Shown here piece by piece: positions 9,853 through 19,626 of a stretch of 64,000 bases of DNA. Position 1 is the first letter of the stretch. Each line of letters begins with the position of its first letter. Both the position numbers and the translations under genes were made by a program. The notes under the pieces were generated by a model. The model was not told where the DNA came from and did not search any database. It worked only from the letters and a program-made list of their open reading frames with translations. Where the stretch lies: NCBI GenBank assembly GCA_945882095.1, contig CAMCWF010000002.1:1-64000 (forward strand), written 5' to 3'. The DNA is from Chryseobacterium gleum (lineage in GTDB: Bacteria > Bacteroidota > Bacteroidia > Flavobacteriales_D > Crocinitomicaceae).

Positions 9853-10532
9853 TGGCACTTTTTTACGCGAATGATATTTTCCCTCATACCAAGGTATATA
9901 CGCTGACAGAAGAGGAATCAAAGCATTGCATCAAAGTATTGAGAAATAAAATTTCTGATCCCATTTCCTTGCTTGATGGCGTAGGGAATACCTATGAAGG
10001 AACCATCCTTAGCGACCACCCAAAAAAATGTACGATAGAAATTCATTCCTATAGATTTGAGCCATTGGAAAAAAGCATTCATTTGGTTTTGGCCCCCACA
10101 AAAAATTTGGATCGCATGGAATGGTTGGTGGAAAAAGGCACTGAATTGGGCTGTACCAGGTTTAGTTTTGTAACAACTGAACATTCTGAAAGAAGCCAAT
10201 TAAAACTGGACAGGCTTGAAAAAATCGCGATTGCGGCAATGAAACAATCAAAACGAGCCCACCTTCCAAAATTAGATGAGTTGATTCCGTTGCGCCAATT
10301 CATAGCTGATTTCCCAAAGGGATGGGTTGCACACTGTGATGCATCGCAAGAAAGAGGCGTGATAAATGCTTCCGAGCACAACCGCATTCTCATCGGACCG
10401 GAAGGAGATTTTTCTCCCTCAGAAATTGATTTCATCTGTAAAGCAGGTTACCTTCCTGTTACCTTAGGCACGGCACGCTTGCGCACAGAAACCGCAGCCA
10501 TTAGGGGTATTATAGGGCTGGATTTGGCTTAA
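9852..10532 (+). CDS. rsmE: 16S rRNA m3U1498 methyltransferase RsmE
   Basis: RsmE methylates N3 of U1498 in 16S rRNA using S-adenosylmethionine. The 226-residue protein has an N-terminal PUA-like part (EEESKHCIKVLRNK, about 19-32) and a C-terminal SPOUT knot with the signature IGPEGDFSPSEI (about 180-191) and LGTARLRTETAAI (about 203-215). It follows holA with a one-base overlap. Its TAA stop shares the palindromic TTAA with the stop of the convergent exonuclease gene. Confidence 0.96.
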   Translation: MALFYANDIFPHTKVYTLTEEESKHCIKVLRNKISDPISLLDGVGNTYEGTILSDHPKKCTIEIHSYRFEPLEKSIHLVLAPTKNLDRMEWLVEKGTELGCTRFSFVTTEHSERSQLKLDRLEKIAIAAMKQSKRAHLPKLDELIPLRQFIADFPKGWVAHCDASQERGVINASEHNRILIGPEGDFSPSEIDFICKAGYLPVTLGTARLRTETAAIRGIIGLDLA

Positions 10533-11248
10533 ACAATGGTGATGTTTCCCTCCGAAACCAAGGGTTCTAAACGCATTTTCAAAAACAACTGAATTAAGGC
10601 AATTACATCCTTTTCACAGTAGATTTTGATGCGTTCCAAATCATTATCCTCGTAGTAGACTCGCGCTACATCAGCCCCAGAAATGTCATCCTTTGGCGTA
10701 GGAATGTTAAACACATGACACAATAATGACAACGACGTGTAAGCTTTGTAGTCCCCAAATTTCCACAACTCCATGGTGTCTAAATGTTTGATCTCCCACG
10801 GTTTTTTTCCTACGATGTTTAGTGCCCTTGGCAAAGCAATGCCATTGATTAACATTCGTCTACAGATGTACGGGAAATCAAATTCCTTGGCGTTGTGACC
10901 ACATAAAATGGCATTATCATCATTGTAACGGTCTTCTAATAGATGCTTAAATTGTTTTAACAGGGTTTCCTCATCGTCGTGAGCAAAGGACTTAATTCTC
11001 ATCGTTCTTCCGGTAATTGATTCTTTCAGAATCCCAATGGATATACAAATGATTTTACCGAACTCAGATTGAATGCTTCCGCGTTCACCATAGACCGATT
11101 CTACGGATTTTGTATCGGAAATCATACTTTTGTTTTTTTGAGAAAAGAGAACTTTCGCAGTTTCATTCAATTCGTCGAAGTGATAATATTGTGGTACCGT
11201 TTCAATGTCCAAAAAGAGTATTTGTTCAAGGTATGTTTTATCGTTCAT
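10529..11248 (-). CDS. Predicted PolB-like 3'-5' exonuclease
   Basis: The 239-residue protein has the three exonuclease motifs of the DEDD superfamily: LFLDIETVP (about 12-20), GHNAKEFDFPYI (about 118-129) and YCEKDVIALI (about 212-221, with Tyr as in DEDDy enzymes). It matches the stand-alone family related to the proofreading domain of DNA polymerase B (PF10108 type). It is likely a DNA repair or maintenance exonuclease; the substrate is not known. It is convergent with rsmE. Confidence 0.88.
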   Translation of the reverse strand: MNDKTYLEQILFLDIETVPQYYHFDELNETAKVLFSQKNKSMISDTKSVESVYGERGSIQSEFGKIICISIGILKESITGRTMRIKSFAHDDEETLLKQFKHLLEDRYNDDNAILCGHNAKEFDFPYICRRMLINGIALPRALNIVGKKPWEIKHLDTMELWKFGDYKAYTSLSLLCHVFNIPTPKDDISGADVARVYYEDNDLERIKIYCEKDVIALIQLFLKMRLEPLVSEGNITIV

Positions 11249-11298
11249 GTGTTTTTTTTTGAATTGCTATTTACGATTAATTATTGGATTTTTGTTGA

Positions 11299-11778
11299 AT
11301 GGAAATCAAAATTTCGCCCGAACAAGGTGCAAAAAACGAGAAATACCAATTCATATTGCAGCATTTGCCAGCGTTGATTGGCTCTGAAACCGATGCGGTA
11401 GCCAACATGGCAAATTTGGTCGCTTTGCTTAAAGAATCTTTTGGTTTTTTTTGGGTGGGTTTTTACATCGTGAAGGACAACCAACTTGTGTTAGGTCCCT
11501 TCCAAGGTCCTGTAGCCTGCACCCGAATTGCTTTCGGTAAAGGCGTATGTGGAGGTGCTTGGGCACAAAAAAAGACGCTTGTCGTCGAAGACGTACATCA
11601 ATTCCCTGGGCACATCGCATGCAGCGAACACTCTAAAAGCGAGGTTGTGGTGCCCGTATTTCGCAACGGTGAAGTTATTGCTGTGTTGGACATTGACAGC
11701 CAAGAATTTGCTACTTTTGACTCCGAGGATGCGGTGCATCTGGAAAAACTCATGGAATGGTTCGCGCCTTATATGTAA
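11299..11778 (+). CDS. msrC: Free methionine-(R)-sulfoxide reductase (GAF domain)
   Basis: The protein is one GAF domain of 159 residues. Three cysteines at 74, 84 and 108 have the same spacing (10 and 24) as the redox cysteines 84, 94 and 118 of E. coli fRMsr, and the surrounding segments GPVACTRI, GKGVCGGAW and HIACSEHSKSE match the family. It reduces free methionine-R-sulfoxide in the cytoplasm. Its 3' end overlaps the next gene by 22 bases. Confidence 0.92.
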   Translation: MEIKISPEQGAKNEKYQFILQHLPALIGSETDAVANMANLVALLKESFGFFWVGFYIVKDNQLVLGPFQGPVACTRIAFGKGVCGGAWAQKKTLVVEDVHQFPGHIACSEHSKSEVVVPVFRNGEVIAVLDIDSQEFATFDSEDAVHLEKLMEWFAPYM

Positions 11779-13256
11779 TTCTCTCCCTTTTTGCCTTAAT
11801 GTCTTGTGCACAAATTGGTACCTTGAGTGGAGGTGCCAAGGACGTTGTCGCTCCGGTGGTTGTGCATGCCAATGTTCCAAATTTTTCTACCAACGTAACC
11901 CCCACTGACATTCAACTTAGGTTTAATGAGTTTGTAGAACTGAAAAACCCTACAGAAACCATTCGTTTAATTCCCAACGATGCGGTGGTTAAAGCGACCT
12001 TGAAAAAGAAAACCGTTCAGGTGGTTTTAGAAGGAACCCTTAAACCAAACACAACTTACAGTCTGTTTTTCGACGGTGCAATCAAAGATGTGACAGAAGG
12101 TAATGATTCTCTGTATCGATGGGTGTTTTCCACTGGAAAGGACTTGGATTCTGGAGCGCAGGATTTTCGCATACGAGATGCCTACAAAGGAAATGTAATG
12201 TCAGGGGTCTATGTTGGGCTGTTTGATGAATTGACGGATCAAAAACCCAGATACCTAGGCTTAAGTGATTCAAAAGGGACCTTGCGTTTGTCCTACGTTG
12301 CCCCAGGGAATTATTATATGAAGGCCTTCGTAGATGTGAATAAAAACGGACAAGTTGATGTCTTTGAACCTCAAGATGGTCGCTTTACCTCCCAAACTTT
12401 GGGGAAGGACACCTTAGATTTTCGAATTTCTAAGCCCTTAGACAAGGTTCATGTAAAGCATCTGAAGTTTATTCCACCTGGCATGCTAAGGGGGCATTTG
12501 CCTTATGGATTTGACTTGAACCAAATTCAATTGAATGGAGAACAAATCGATTCCTACCGTCCCACAGCAGATTCCATCTGTATTTTCTTGAAGGATCCAT
12601 TGGCAACAGAAGTGGTGTTAACCACCAAGGTAGATACCTTTTCTTTCAACCGTACCGCAAAGGACCAGAAAGCAGCGCTGATACCCAAAGGGACCTCATT
12701 GGGAAAAAACAACCAATGGCAATTTGAGGTTAACGACAAAATCAGCTCTATCCAAAACGAGACCGCATGGGAAATTAGAAGTGTACAGGATTCCTTGCCG
12801 ATTCAAATCGATTCCATCCGATACAACCAGAACCATGTTTTCTTGTTCTTCAAAGCTGTGAAAGGTGAAAAATTAAAATTGACGCTTCCGAACAATGCCA
12901 TTCAAGGAACCTCTGGGACCTATAATCCATTAAGCCAATTGGAATTTGTGTATGCCACAGAGAAAGAACTGGGGAACCTACTTGTAAAAATCGACCAGTC
13001 CATTAAAGGTGGAATGGTCGTCTTAGAATTCAATGGCAAGGAAGTAGACAGAAGCCCGTGTACCGAAGGTCAGAATGTGGTTTTTAAAGGGTTACTTCCG
13101 GGAGAATACCAATTGCTACTCATTAAGGATGAAAACAACAACGGTCTTTGGGACCCTATCGATTTGGAAGGAAACATTCCTGCAGAACCGGTAAAAATGT
13201 ATAGAAAAATCCCGAAATTACGCGCGAATTGGGATGTTCAAGTTTCCTTGGAATAA
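11757..13256 (+). CDS. Ig-like (SbsA/Big_5) domain lipoprotein
   Basis: The 499-residue protein has a lipobox LMSC with the lipid-carrying Cys near residue 17. The mature start AQIGTLSGGAKD matches the LSGG-KD motif I associate with this Bacteroidota lipoprotein family. An N-terminal Big_5 Ig-like domain (about 35-128) ends in the typical YRWVFSTG. Two later beta-sandwich segments carry calcium-like loops (DVNKNGQVD near 190 and DENNNGLWD near 463). It is probably anchored in the envelope. The start lies inside the msrC gene in another frame. Function unknown. Confidence 0.85.
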   Translation: MVRALYVILSLFALMSCAQIGTLSGGAKDVVAPVVVHANVPNFSTNVTPTDIQLRFNEFVELKNPTETIRLIPNDAVVKATLKKKTVQVVLEGTLKPNTTYSLFFDGAIKDVTEGNDSLYRWVFSTGKDLDSGAQDFRIRDAYKGNVMSGVYVGLFDELTDQKPRYLGLSDSKGTLRLSYVAPGNYYMKAFVDVNKNGQVDVFEPQDGRFTSQTLGKDTLDFRISKPLDKVHVKHLKFIPPGMLRGHLPYGFDLNQIQLNGEQIDSYRPTADSICIFLKDPLATEVVLTTKVDTFSFNRTAKDQKAALIPKGTSLGKNNQWQFEVNDKISSIQNETAWEIRSVQDSLPIQIDSIRYNQNHVFLFFKAVKGEKLKLTLPNNAIQGTSGTYNPLSQLEFVYATEKELGNLLVKIDQSIKGGMVVLEFNGKEVDRSPCTEGQNVVFKGLLPGEYQLLLIKDENNNGLWDPIDLEGNIPAEPVKMYRKIPKLRANWDVQVSLE

Positions 13257-13374
13257 GCCATTTGTAGCTTTTTTTAAGCAGGAAGAAAGACGCCTACGGC
13301 TCAAGAATAAATTTATGAACACTCGGATTTCCGACTTGATTTCTGCCTAATTTCGAAGTTCAATTTTCTCCAAC

Positions 13375-16300
13375 ATGTATTTAATATTTGATACCGAAAC
13401 CACCGGCTTGCCACGGGACTTCAAGGCAGCGCATACCGACACCAATAATTGGCCTAGGGTGGTACAACTCGCTTGGCAATTGCATGACTTGGAAGGGAAC
13501 TTGGTAGAAAACAAGGAGTTCCTCATTAAACCAGATGGTTTTGTCATTCCCTATGAATCCCAAAAAGTACATGGGATTTCTACCGAATTGGCAGAATTTG
13601 GTGGGACAGAAATGCAGGAAGTTCTTCTAAAATTCGATGAGGTACTGAAAAAGGCCTCCTTTGTGGTTGGGCATAATTTGCAGTTCGACCTCAATGTACT
13701 CGGTTGTGAATACGTTCGGCAAGGTCAAGATTCACCGCTTCAAGATAAAAAAGTGTTGGATACTTGTACCGAAAAAACAGCAGAATTATGTCAACTCAGT
13801 GGAGGAAGGAAGAAATTCAAAATGCCAAAGCTTGAGGAACTCTATTTCTTTTTGTTCAATAATTCTTTTGCCGAAGCGCACAACGCAACCGCCGATGTTG
13901 AGGCCACGGCGCGGTGCTTCTTCGAACTCATCAGGAAGTCCCATTATACTTTAGGGGAGCTGCTTCAACCCGATGGCTATCTTGAAAATTTCAAAAAAGC
14001 GAATCCAAATACCATTGCATTAATTGGTTTAACACACCAAAACCTTAAAAAAGCCAGTGCCAAGCTAAAGAAATCCAACGAAACCCATACCAATCGGGGG
14101 GTGGTTACCACATCGGCTGAGTTTGATGATGCACCTTATGCCCACCTGCACAACCATTCGCAATTCACCCTCCTTCAGTCAACTTCGGAGATAAAAGCGT
14201 TGATTGCCAAGGCGGTAGAATTTAACATGCCTGCCATTGCGCTGACAGACAATGGAAACATGATGGCAGCATTTCAATTTGAAAAATTGGTGAGCGACCA
14301 AAATGAAATCATTCGCGCAGAAATTTTAGAAACGGAAGAAAACGGTGCAATTTCAAACAAACAACTGTTGTTGCCCATCATCGGATGTGAATTCAATGTT
14401 TGCAAAGACCACACAAATAAAAGTGTAAAAGACTACGGCTCGCGATGGGTGTTTCTGGCAAAAAATAAAAATGGCTACCAGAACCTGATTAAACTTGCCT
14501 CCATTGCCTACACGCAAGGATTCTATTACCTCCCACGGATTGACAGGGCCTTGGTGGAGAAATACCACGAAGACGTCATTGTATTATCGGGTGGTCACAT
14601 GGGTGAAATTTCAAACCTGATTCTCAATGTGGGAGAAACCCAGGCGGAAGAATCTCTTCTGTGGTGGAAATCGCTCTTTGGGGAAGATTTGTACCTAGAA
14701 ATCAATCGTCATGGCTTAGAATCCGAAGACGTTCTAAATGAAGTGCTGCTTCGTTTTGCGGACAAACACGGCGTGAAATTAATTGCAAGCAACAATTCCT
14801 ACTATGTAAACCGAGAAGATGCCGTTGCTCACGACGTTTTACTTTGCGTTAAGGAAGGTGCGCTCGTGAACACCCCCATTGGAAAGGGAATGGGAAAACG
14901 CTTTGGTTTTGAAAACAATGAATATTATTTCAAGTCCCCACAGGAAATGAAGCAGCTTTTTGCGGACATTCCGCAAGCGATTTTCAACATCCAAGAAATT
15001 GTAGATAAATGCGAAGCTTATTCTTTGTCAAGAGAGGTCTTGCTTCCAAAGTTTGACATTCCCGAAGCATTCATTGACCCAATGGATGATGAGCTAGGAA
15101 CAAAGAATGGGGAAAACGGATTTCTTCGACACTTGGCGTATGAAGGGGCAGCGAGGCGTTACGGTGAAATCAGCGATGCCATTCGAGAAAGAATGGATTT
15201 TGAATTAAAAACCATTGAAAACACAGGTTACCCAGGATATTTCTTAATTGTTCAAGATTTTTGCACGGAGGCCAGAAAAATGGGCGTTTCGGTAGGACCA
15301 GGCCGGGGCTCCGCAGCAGGATCTGTGGTTGCCTATTGCACAGGAATCACCAATGTAGACCCGATTAAGTATGATTTGCTATTCGAGCGTTTCTTAAATC
15401 CAGATCGTATTTCAATGCCCGATATCGACATCGACTTTGACGACGAGGGTAGGGGAAAGGTCATCGATTACGTTATTCAAAAATACGGTTCAAGTCAAGT
15501 GGCCCAAATCATTACCTATGGTACCATGGCGGCTAAATCTGCCATTCGAGATACGGCGCGTGTAATGAATTTACCCCTGCCAGAAGCCGATCGCTTGGCA
15601 AAATTGGTCCCAGACATTTCTTTGAAGAACTTGTTTTCGTTAAGTGAACCTGAATTGGCAGACAAACTGAAACACAACATGGAAGCCATTGGCAATGCGC
15701 GATCGCTCAGGAGTATTTTTAACTCCTCAGGGGTACTGGCCGATGTGTTGGGACAAGCCAAAGCCATCGAAGGTTCTGTGCGAAACATTGGAATCCATGC
15801 CTGCGGTGTAATCATTACCCCGGATGACATTACGAATTTCGTTCCCGTTGCTACGGCAAAAGATTCCGACATGGTGTGTACCCAATTTGACAACGCCGTA
15901 GCAGAGTCTGCCGGGTTGCTAAAAATGGACTTCCTTGGGTTGAAAACACTTACATTGATTAAAGTCGCCGTAAAAATCATTAAAGAAATCCGTGGCGTCG
16001 ATTTGGACCCAGATCAGTTTCCCATCGATGACGAAGCGACGTATGCACTTTTTCAACGTGGAGAGACCATTGGAATTTTTCAATATGAATCTCCGGGAAT
16101 GCAAAAATACATGCGCGAACTCAAGCCGACAGAATTTGCCGACCTTATTGCCATGAACGCACTCTATCGCCCCGGACCTTTGGAGTACATACCATCCTTT
16201 ATTAAGCGTAAACATGGGGAAGAAGAAATTACCTATGACCTTGCCGATTGTGAGGAGTACTTGAAGGAAACCTATGGGATTACAGTTTACCAAGAACAGG

Positions 16301-17724
16301 TCATGTTGTTGTCCCAAAAAATTGCAGATTTCACCAAAGGTGAGGCGGATACCTTGCGGAAGGCCATGGGGAAAAAAGACCGAAAAGTATTGGATAAAAT
16401 GAAGCCTTTGTTCCTCGAAAGAGGTACAGAGAAAGGCCATGCTTCCGTCAGTTTAGAAAAAATTTGGAAGGATTGGGAAGCCTTTGCTTCCTATGCATTC
16501 AATAAATCCCATTCAACCTGCTATGCTTGGATTGCCTACCAGACGGCCTACCTAAAAGCAAACTATCCAGCAGAATACATGGCCTCGGTACTCAGTAACA
16601 ACATGAGTGACATGAAACAAGTCACCTTTTTTATGGATGAATGCCGAAGAATGGGCGTGGAAGTCTTGGGCCCAGATGTGAATGAGTCCAATTTGAAGTT
16701 TACAGTCAATGAAAACGGTGCCATCCGGTTCGGTCTTGGGGGAATCAGAGGAATCGGTGAGGGACCTGTTGAAGCCATCGTTGAAGGGAGAAAGGAAAGT
16801 CCTTATTTGAATGTTTTTGACTTTTTCAAAAGAATCAACCACAAAGGCGCCAACCGAAATACCATGCAGAACCTAATCTATGCAGGGGCCTTGGATACCT
16901 TTTCCGACATGCACCGCGCGCAGTATTTTCACGAGGAAACGAACCGGAAGATGTTTTTGGATATACTCATTAGGTGGGGACAAACATCGCAAGATGGGAT
17001 GGCCAGTGACCAAACCCTTATGTTTCAGGATACCGAAGACTTTGAAGCACCAACGCCCAACGTTCCCGTGAGCGAAGAATGGTCATCTAGCTACAAATTA
17101 TCGAAAGAAAGAGAAGCCATTGGGATTTTTATTTCAGGGCACCCCTTGGATGACTTCAGGGTGGAAATTGATTCTTTTTGCACAGGAAACCTATCCATGT
17201 TTAAAGAAATGGATGCCTATAAAGGAAAGGATTTAACCATGGCGGTCATTGTCACCTCCATAGAACATCGTCTCACGAAAACGGGTGAACCGTTTGGAAC
17301 CATTGTTTTTGAAGATTATACAGATCAATACAAACTCAATGTTTTCAGGGAATCTTACTTGAAATTCAAGCACCTTTTTACACCAGGGATTTTTCTGACG
17401 CTTTATGGAAGATTTGAAGTTCCGAAGTTTCGAAAGGAATTAGAGTTCAGTTTAAACAGTGTGTCATTGTTGCAAGAATTGAGGGAGAAGAGGGCGAAGT
17501 TACTTGAGCTTAAGATTCCTAACAAAGAGTTGAACCACGAGCTGATCGATCATTTGAATGCCTTGTTTACCAAAAACCAGGGGAATTGTAGCATTCAATT
17601 TACCATTGTCGATGCGGTGGAAGGTTTGGAGTTAAACATGACGTCGAAATCGGTGCGCATTAAGCCAGATCCTACGCTTTACAAAGAGCTGACAAGGTTG
17701 AATGTCCAGTTTAAGTTGACATAA
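13375..17724 (+). CDS. dnaE: DNA polymerase III alpha subunit with fused N-terminal 3'-5' exonuclease
   Basis: The 1449-residue replicative polymerase is about 280 residues longer than E. coli DnaE because of an N-terminal DEDD exonuclease domain. Its motifs are IFDTETTGLP at residues 4-13, VGHNLQFDLNVL near 97-108 and HNATADVEATARCF near 171-184. A PHP domain follows (HLHNHSQF near 259-266). The polymerase core has GPGRGSAAGS near 642-651 and the catalytic aspartates in MPDIDIDFDD near 681-690. Finger and tau-binding regions follow, with an OB fold near 1290-1380. A weak -7 box TAATTTCG is at 13348-13355. The fused domain probably supplies proofreading in cis. Confidence 0.97.
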   Translation: MYLIFDTETTGLPRDFKAAHTDTNNWPRVVQLAWQLHDLEGNLVENKEFLIKPDGFVIPYESQKVHGISTELAEFGGTEMQEVLLKFDEVLKKASFVVGHNLQFDLNVLGCEYVRQGQDSPLQDKKVLDTCTEKTAELCQLSGGRKKFKMPKLEELYFFLFNNSFAEAHNATADVEATARCFFELIRKSHYTLGELLQPDGYLENFKKANPNTIALIGLTHQNLKKASAKLKKSNETHTNRGVVTTSAEFDDAPYAHLHNHSQFTLLQSTSEIKALIAKAVEFNMPAIALTDNGNMMAAFQFEKLVSDQNEIIRAEILETEENGAISNKQLLLPIIGCEFNVCKDHTNKSVKDYGSRWVFLAKNKNGYQNLIKLASIAYTQGFYYLPRIDRALVEKYHEDVIVLSGGHMGEISNLILNVGETQAEESLLWWKSLFGEDLYLEINRHGLESEDVLNEVLLRFADKHGVKLIASNNSYYVNREDAVAHDVLLCVKEGALVNTPIGKGMGKRFGFENNEYYFKSPQEMKQLFADIPQAIFNIQEIVDKCEAYSLSREVLLPKFDIPEAFIDPMDDELGTKNGENGFLRHLAYEGAARRYGEISDAIRERMDFELKTIENTGYPGYFLIVQDFCTEARKMGVSVGPGRGSAAGSVVAYCTGITNVDPIKYDLLFERFLNPDRISMPDIDIDFDDEGRGKVIDYVIQKYGSSQVAQIITYGTMAAKSAIRDTARVMNLPLPEADRLAKLVPDISLKNLFSLSEPELADKLKHNMEAIGNARSLRSIFNSSGVLADVLGQAKAIEGSVRNIGIHACGVIITPDDITNFVPVATAKDSDMVCTQFDNAVAESAGLLKMDFLGLKTLTLIKVAVKIIKEIRGVDLDPDQFPIDDEATYALFQRGETIGIFQYESPGMQKYMRELKPTEFADLIAMNALYRPGPLEYIPSFIKRKHGEEEITYDLADCEEYLKETYGITVYQEQVMLLSQKIADFTKGEADTLRKAMGKKDRKVLDKMKPLFLERGTEKGHASVSLEKIWKDWEAFASYAFNKSHSTCYAWIAYQTAYLKANYPAEYMASVLSNNMSDMKQVTFFMDECRRMGVEVLGPDVNESNLKFTVNENGAIRFGLGGIRGIGEGPVEAIVEGRKESPYLNVFDFFKRINHKGANRNTMQNLIYAGALDTFSDMHRAQYFHEETNRKMFLDILIRWGQTSQDGMASDQTLMFQDTEDFEAPTPNVPVSEEWSSSYKLSKEREAIGIFISGHPLDDFRVEIDSFCTGNLSMFKEMDAYKGKDLTMAVIVTSIEHRLTKTGEPFGTIVFEDYTDQYKLNVFRESYLKFKHLFTPGIFLTLYGRFEVPKFRKELEFSLNSVSLLQELREKRAKLLELKIPNKELNHELIDHLNALFTKNQGNCSIQFTIVDAVEGLELNMTSKSVRIKPDPTLYKELTRLNVQFKLT

Positions 17725-17764
17725 AAAAAGCCCCACCGAAGACATTGCTTAGGAATGGGGCTTT
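17723..17764. terminator. Bidirectional terminator between dnaE and the zinc-ribbon gene
   Basis: A nine-base stem, AAAGCCCCA at 17727-17735 and TGGGGCTTT at 17755-17763, is flanked on the left by a run of seven A. That run gives a U tract for minus-strand transcripts. It lies between two convergent genes and probably serves both. Confidence 0.8.
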
Positions 17765-17781
17765 GAAATAGCTATGAAATG

Positions 17782-18528
17782 TTATTCTTCTTCGGAAGGA
17801 ACCAAGATTCTTCCACAGTGCTCACACACAAGAATTTTCTTTTTGGTTACGATGTCCAATTGTCGTTGAGGTGGAATTTTGTTAAAACAACCGCCACAAG
17901 CACCGCGGATTACTTGTACTACCGCTAAACCGTTTTTCGCATTACCTCTTAAACGATTATACGCTTTTACCAATCTTTCTTCGATTTTTTGTTTTGCTAC
18001 CCCAGATGCAGCCATTAATTTATCTTCGTCTTTTTGGGTTTCACTGATGATGTCGTCCAATTCTTTTCTTTTCTGGTCGAGGTCACCTGAACGCATGGTC
18101 ATTCTGTCTTGCGCTTCGGTTAACAATTCTTTTTTGCCTTCAATTTTCAACTTCGTCTCTTTCGAACGCTTTTCGTGCAATTTGATTTCCAATTCTTGAA
18201 ATTCAATTTCTTTCGTTAGCGATTCGTATTCACGGTTGTTGCGTACGTTGTTTTGACGCTCTTTGTATTTGAGGATGGCGGCATCAGAATCTTTCGATGA
18301 AATTTTTCGGTCTGAAATTTCATTGTCAAGTTCCTTTATTTCTTCCTTCATTTTCGTGATTCTTGTTTCAAGACCACTGAGTTCATCTTCTAAATCTTGA
18401 ACCTCTAAAGGCAATTCACCACGAATGGTACGGATTCTGTCAATTTCAGAATCAATTTTCTGAAGTTCGAAAAGGGCATCCAGCTTATCTGAAATGCTTA
18501 CTTCTTTTTTGCTTGAAGCTACTGCCAT
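17782..18528 (-). CDS. Coiled-coil protein with C-terminal C4 zinc ribbon
   Basis: The 248-residue protein is a long coiled coil (about 15-190, heptad-rich with many Glu and Lys). It is followed by a zinc ribbon with CGGC near 205-212 and CEHC near 234-237. This architecture matches the zf-RING_7 family. It is encoded next to the Nif3-like gene, a pairing I recall as common in Bacteroidota, with three bases between them, so they are probably cotranscribed. The molecular role is not established; nucleic-acid binding is inferred from the ribbon. Confidence 0.88.
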   Translation of the reverse strand: MAVASSKKEVSISDKLDALFELQKIDSEIDRIRTIRGELPLEVQDLEDELSGLETRITKMKEEIKELDNEISDRKISSKDSDAAILKYKERQNNVRNNREYESLTKEIEFQELEIKLHEKRSKETKLKIEGKKELLTEAQDRMTMRSGDLDQKRKELDDIISETQKDEDKLMAASGVAKQKIEERLVKAYNRLRGNAKNGLAVVQVIRGACGGCFNKIPPQRQLDIVTKKKILVCEHCGRILVPSEEE

Positions 18529-18531
18529 ATC

Positions 18532-19626
18532 TTAAATATAATTAACGGGATTTGTATTGTTTTCAGTTAAATGGACGGCAAAGGTAGGAATTATTTCTTG
18601 AATTATCTCAGCCAATAATTCGCAAGTAAATTGCTCACTTTCAAAATGTCCAATGTCGATGATTTGTATTTTTCCTTCTGCTCGAAAATAGTCGTGATAC
18701 TTGAAGTCGGCAGAGATAAAAACATCCGCTCCCATTTGAATCGCCTTTTCCAACAAAAAACTTCCGGAGCCCCCGCAAAAGGCAATTTTCTGAACGTTTT
18801 CCCGAACTTCGGCCGTGTATTTTATCGTCCCACAATTGAAAACTGCCTTAAGCTCTTCCAGAAAAGTCTTTCCTGGTTTCGGCGCGTCGAGCATGCCTAT
18901 CATTCCTGAGCCTCGCAAACCATGAACGTTTGAAAGTGGAATTAAATCGTGGGCTACTTCTTCGTATGGATGTGCCAATCGCATCGTGTTAAGAGCCTTT
19001 TCTACCTGGTTTTTTTCAATCAAGTAATCAATTCTGGTTTCTTCCTGTTTTGTTACTTCTCCCAAACTTCCAATGGTTGGATTGGCTGAACCCGTGGGGG
19101 TAAACGTGCCGATTCCCCTTGTTTGAAAGGAACAATCAATGTAATTTCCAATGCTTCCCACTCCCGTTTCGCACATGGACTCATGAAAAAGTTCTACGTT
19201 TTCTGTGGGTATGTAGATACTTAACTTAAACAATAAACCAACCTTCGGGAGAAGGATTTCACACACTTGCAAACCTATTTTTTCTGCTATTTTGGCATTC
19301 ACCCCATCGATGTGATTGTCTAAATTCGTATGAATCGCATATACATTCAAGTCGTTTTGGATGCATTTACGAATGATCCTTTCAGTAGAAGTTGACGTAC
19401 CAATTCGCTTGATTCCTTTAAATAGCAAAGGGTGATGAACAAGAATTACATTGCATTTTTTTTCGAGGGCTTCATCAATGATGGCTTCTGTACAATCCAA
19501 CGCAATCAAAACCCCTGAAATTTCTTGGTTCACGTCGCCCAATTGCAATCCAGAATTGTCGTAGTCCTCTTGAAGTCCAAGCGGGAATTTATTTTCTAAG
19601 AATTGAATGAGTTTTCGCAGTATCAT
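18532..19626 (-). CDS. Nif3-like dinuclear metal-centre hexameric protein
   Basis: The 364-residue protein belongs to the Nif3/YqfO group. Metal-binding segments include LVHHPLLFKG near 61-70 and AIHTNLDNHIDGVN near 96-109 in the N-terminal half, and GHFESEQFT near 326 in the C-terminal half. The middle insertion (about 130-230) is the PII/CutA-like domain found in the longer members. Family function is debated (GTP cyclohydrolase-like fold, metal hydrolase). It abuts the beta-barrel gene upstream by one base. Confidence 0.9.
   Translation of the reverse strand: MILRKLIQFLENKFPLGLQEDYDNSGLQLGDVNQEISGVLIALDCTEAIIDEALEKKCNVILVHHPLLFKGIKRIGTSTSTERIIRKCIQNDLNVYAIHTNLDNHIDGVNAKIAEKIGLQVCEILLPKVGLLFKLSIYIPTENVELFHESMCETGVGSIGNYIDCSFQTRGIGTFTPTGSANPTIGSLGEVTKQEETRIDYLIEKNQVEKALNTMRLAHPYEEVAHDLIPLSNVHGLRGSGMIGMLDAPKPGKTFLEELKAVFNCGTIKYTAEVRENVQKIAFCGGSGSFLLEKAIQMGADVFISADFKYHDYFRAEGKIQIIDIGHFESEQFTCELLAEIIQEIIPTFAVHLTENNTNPVNYI

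Noticed and set aside
11757-11778. Frameshift between msrC and the Ig-like lipoprotein gene
   Set aside because: Both proteins are complete: msrC has full family length and the lipoprotein has its own signal peptide, so this is a normal gene overlap.
15919-16440. Open frame of 173 codons opposite dnaE
   Set aside because: It is a shadow of the conserved DnaE polymerase core.
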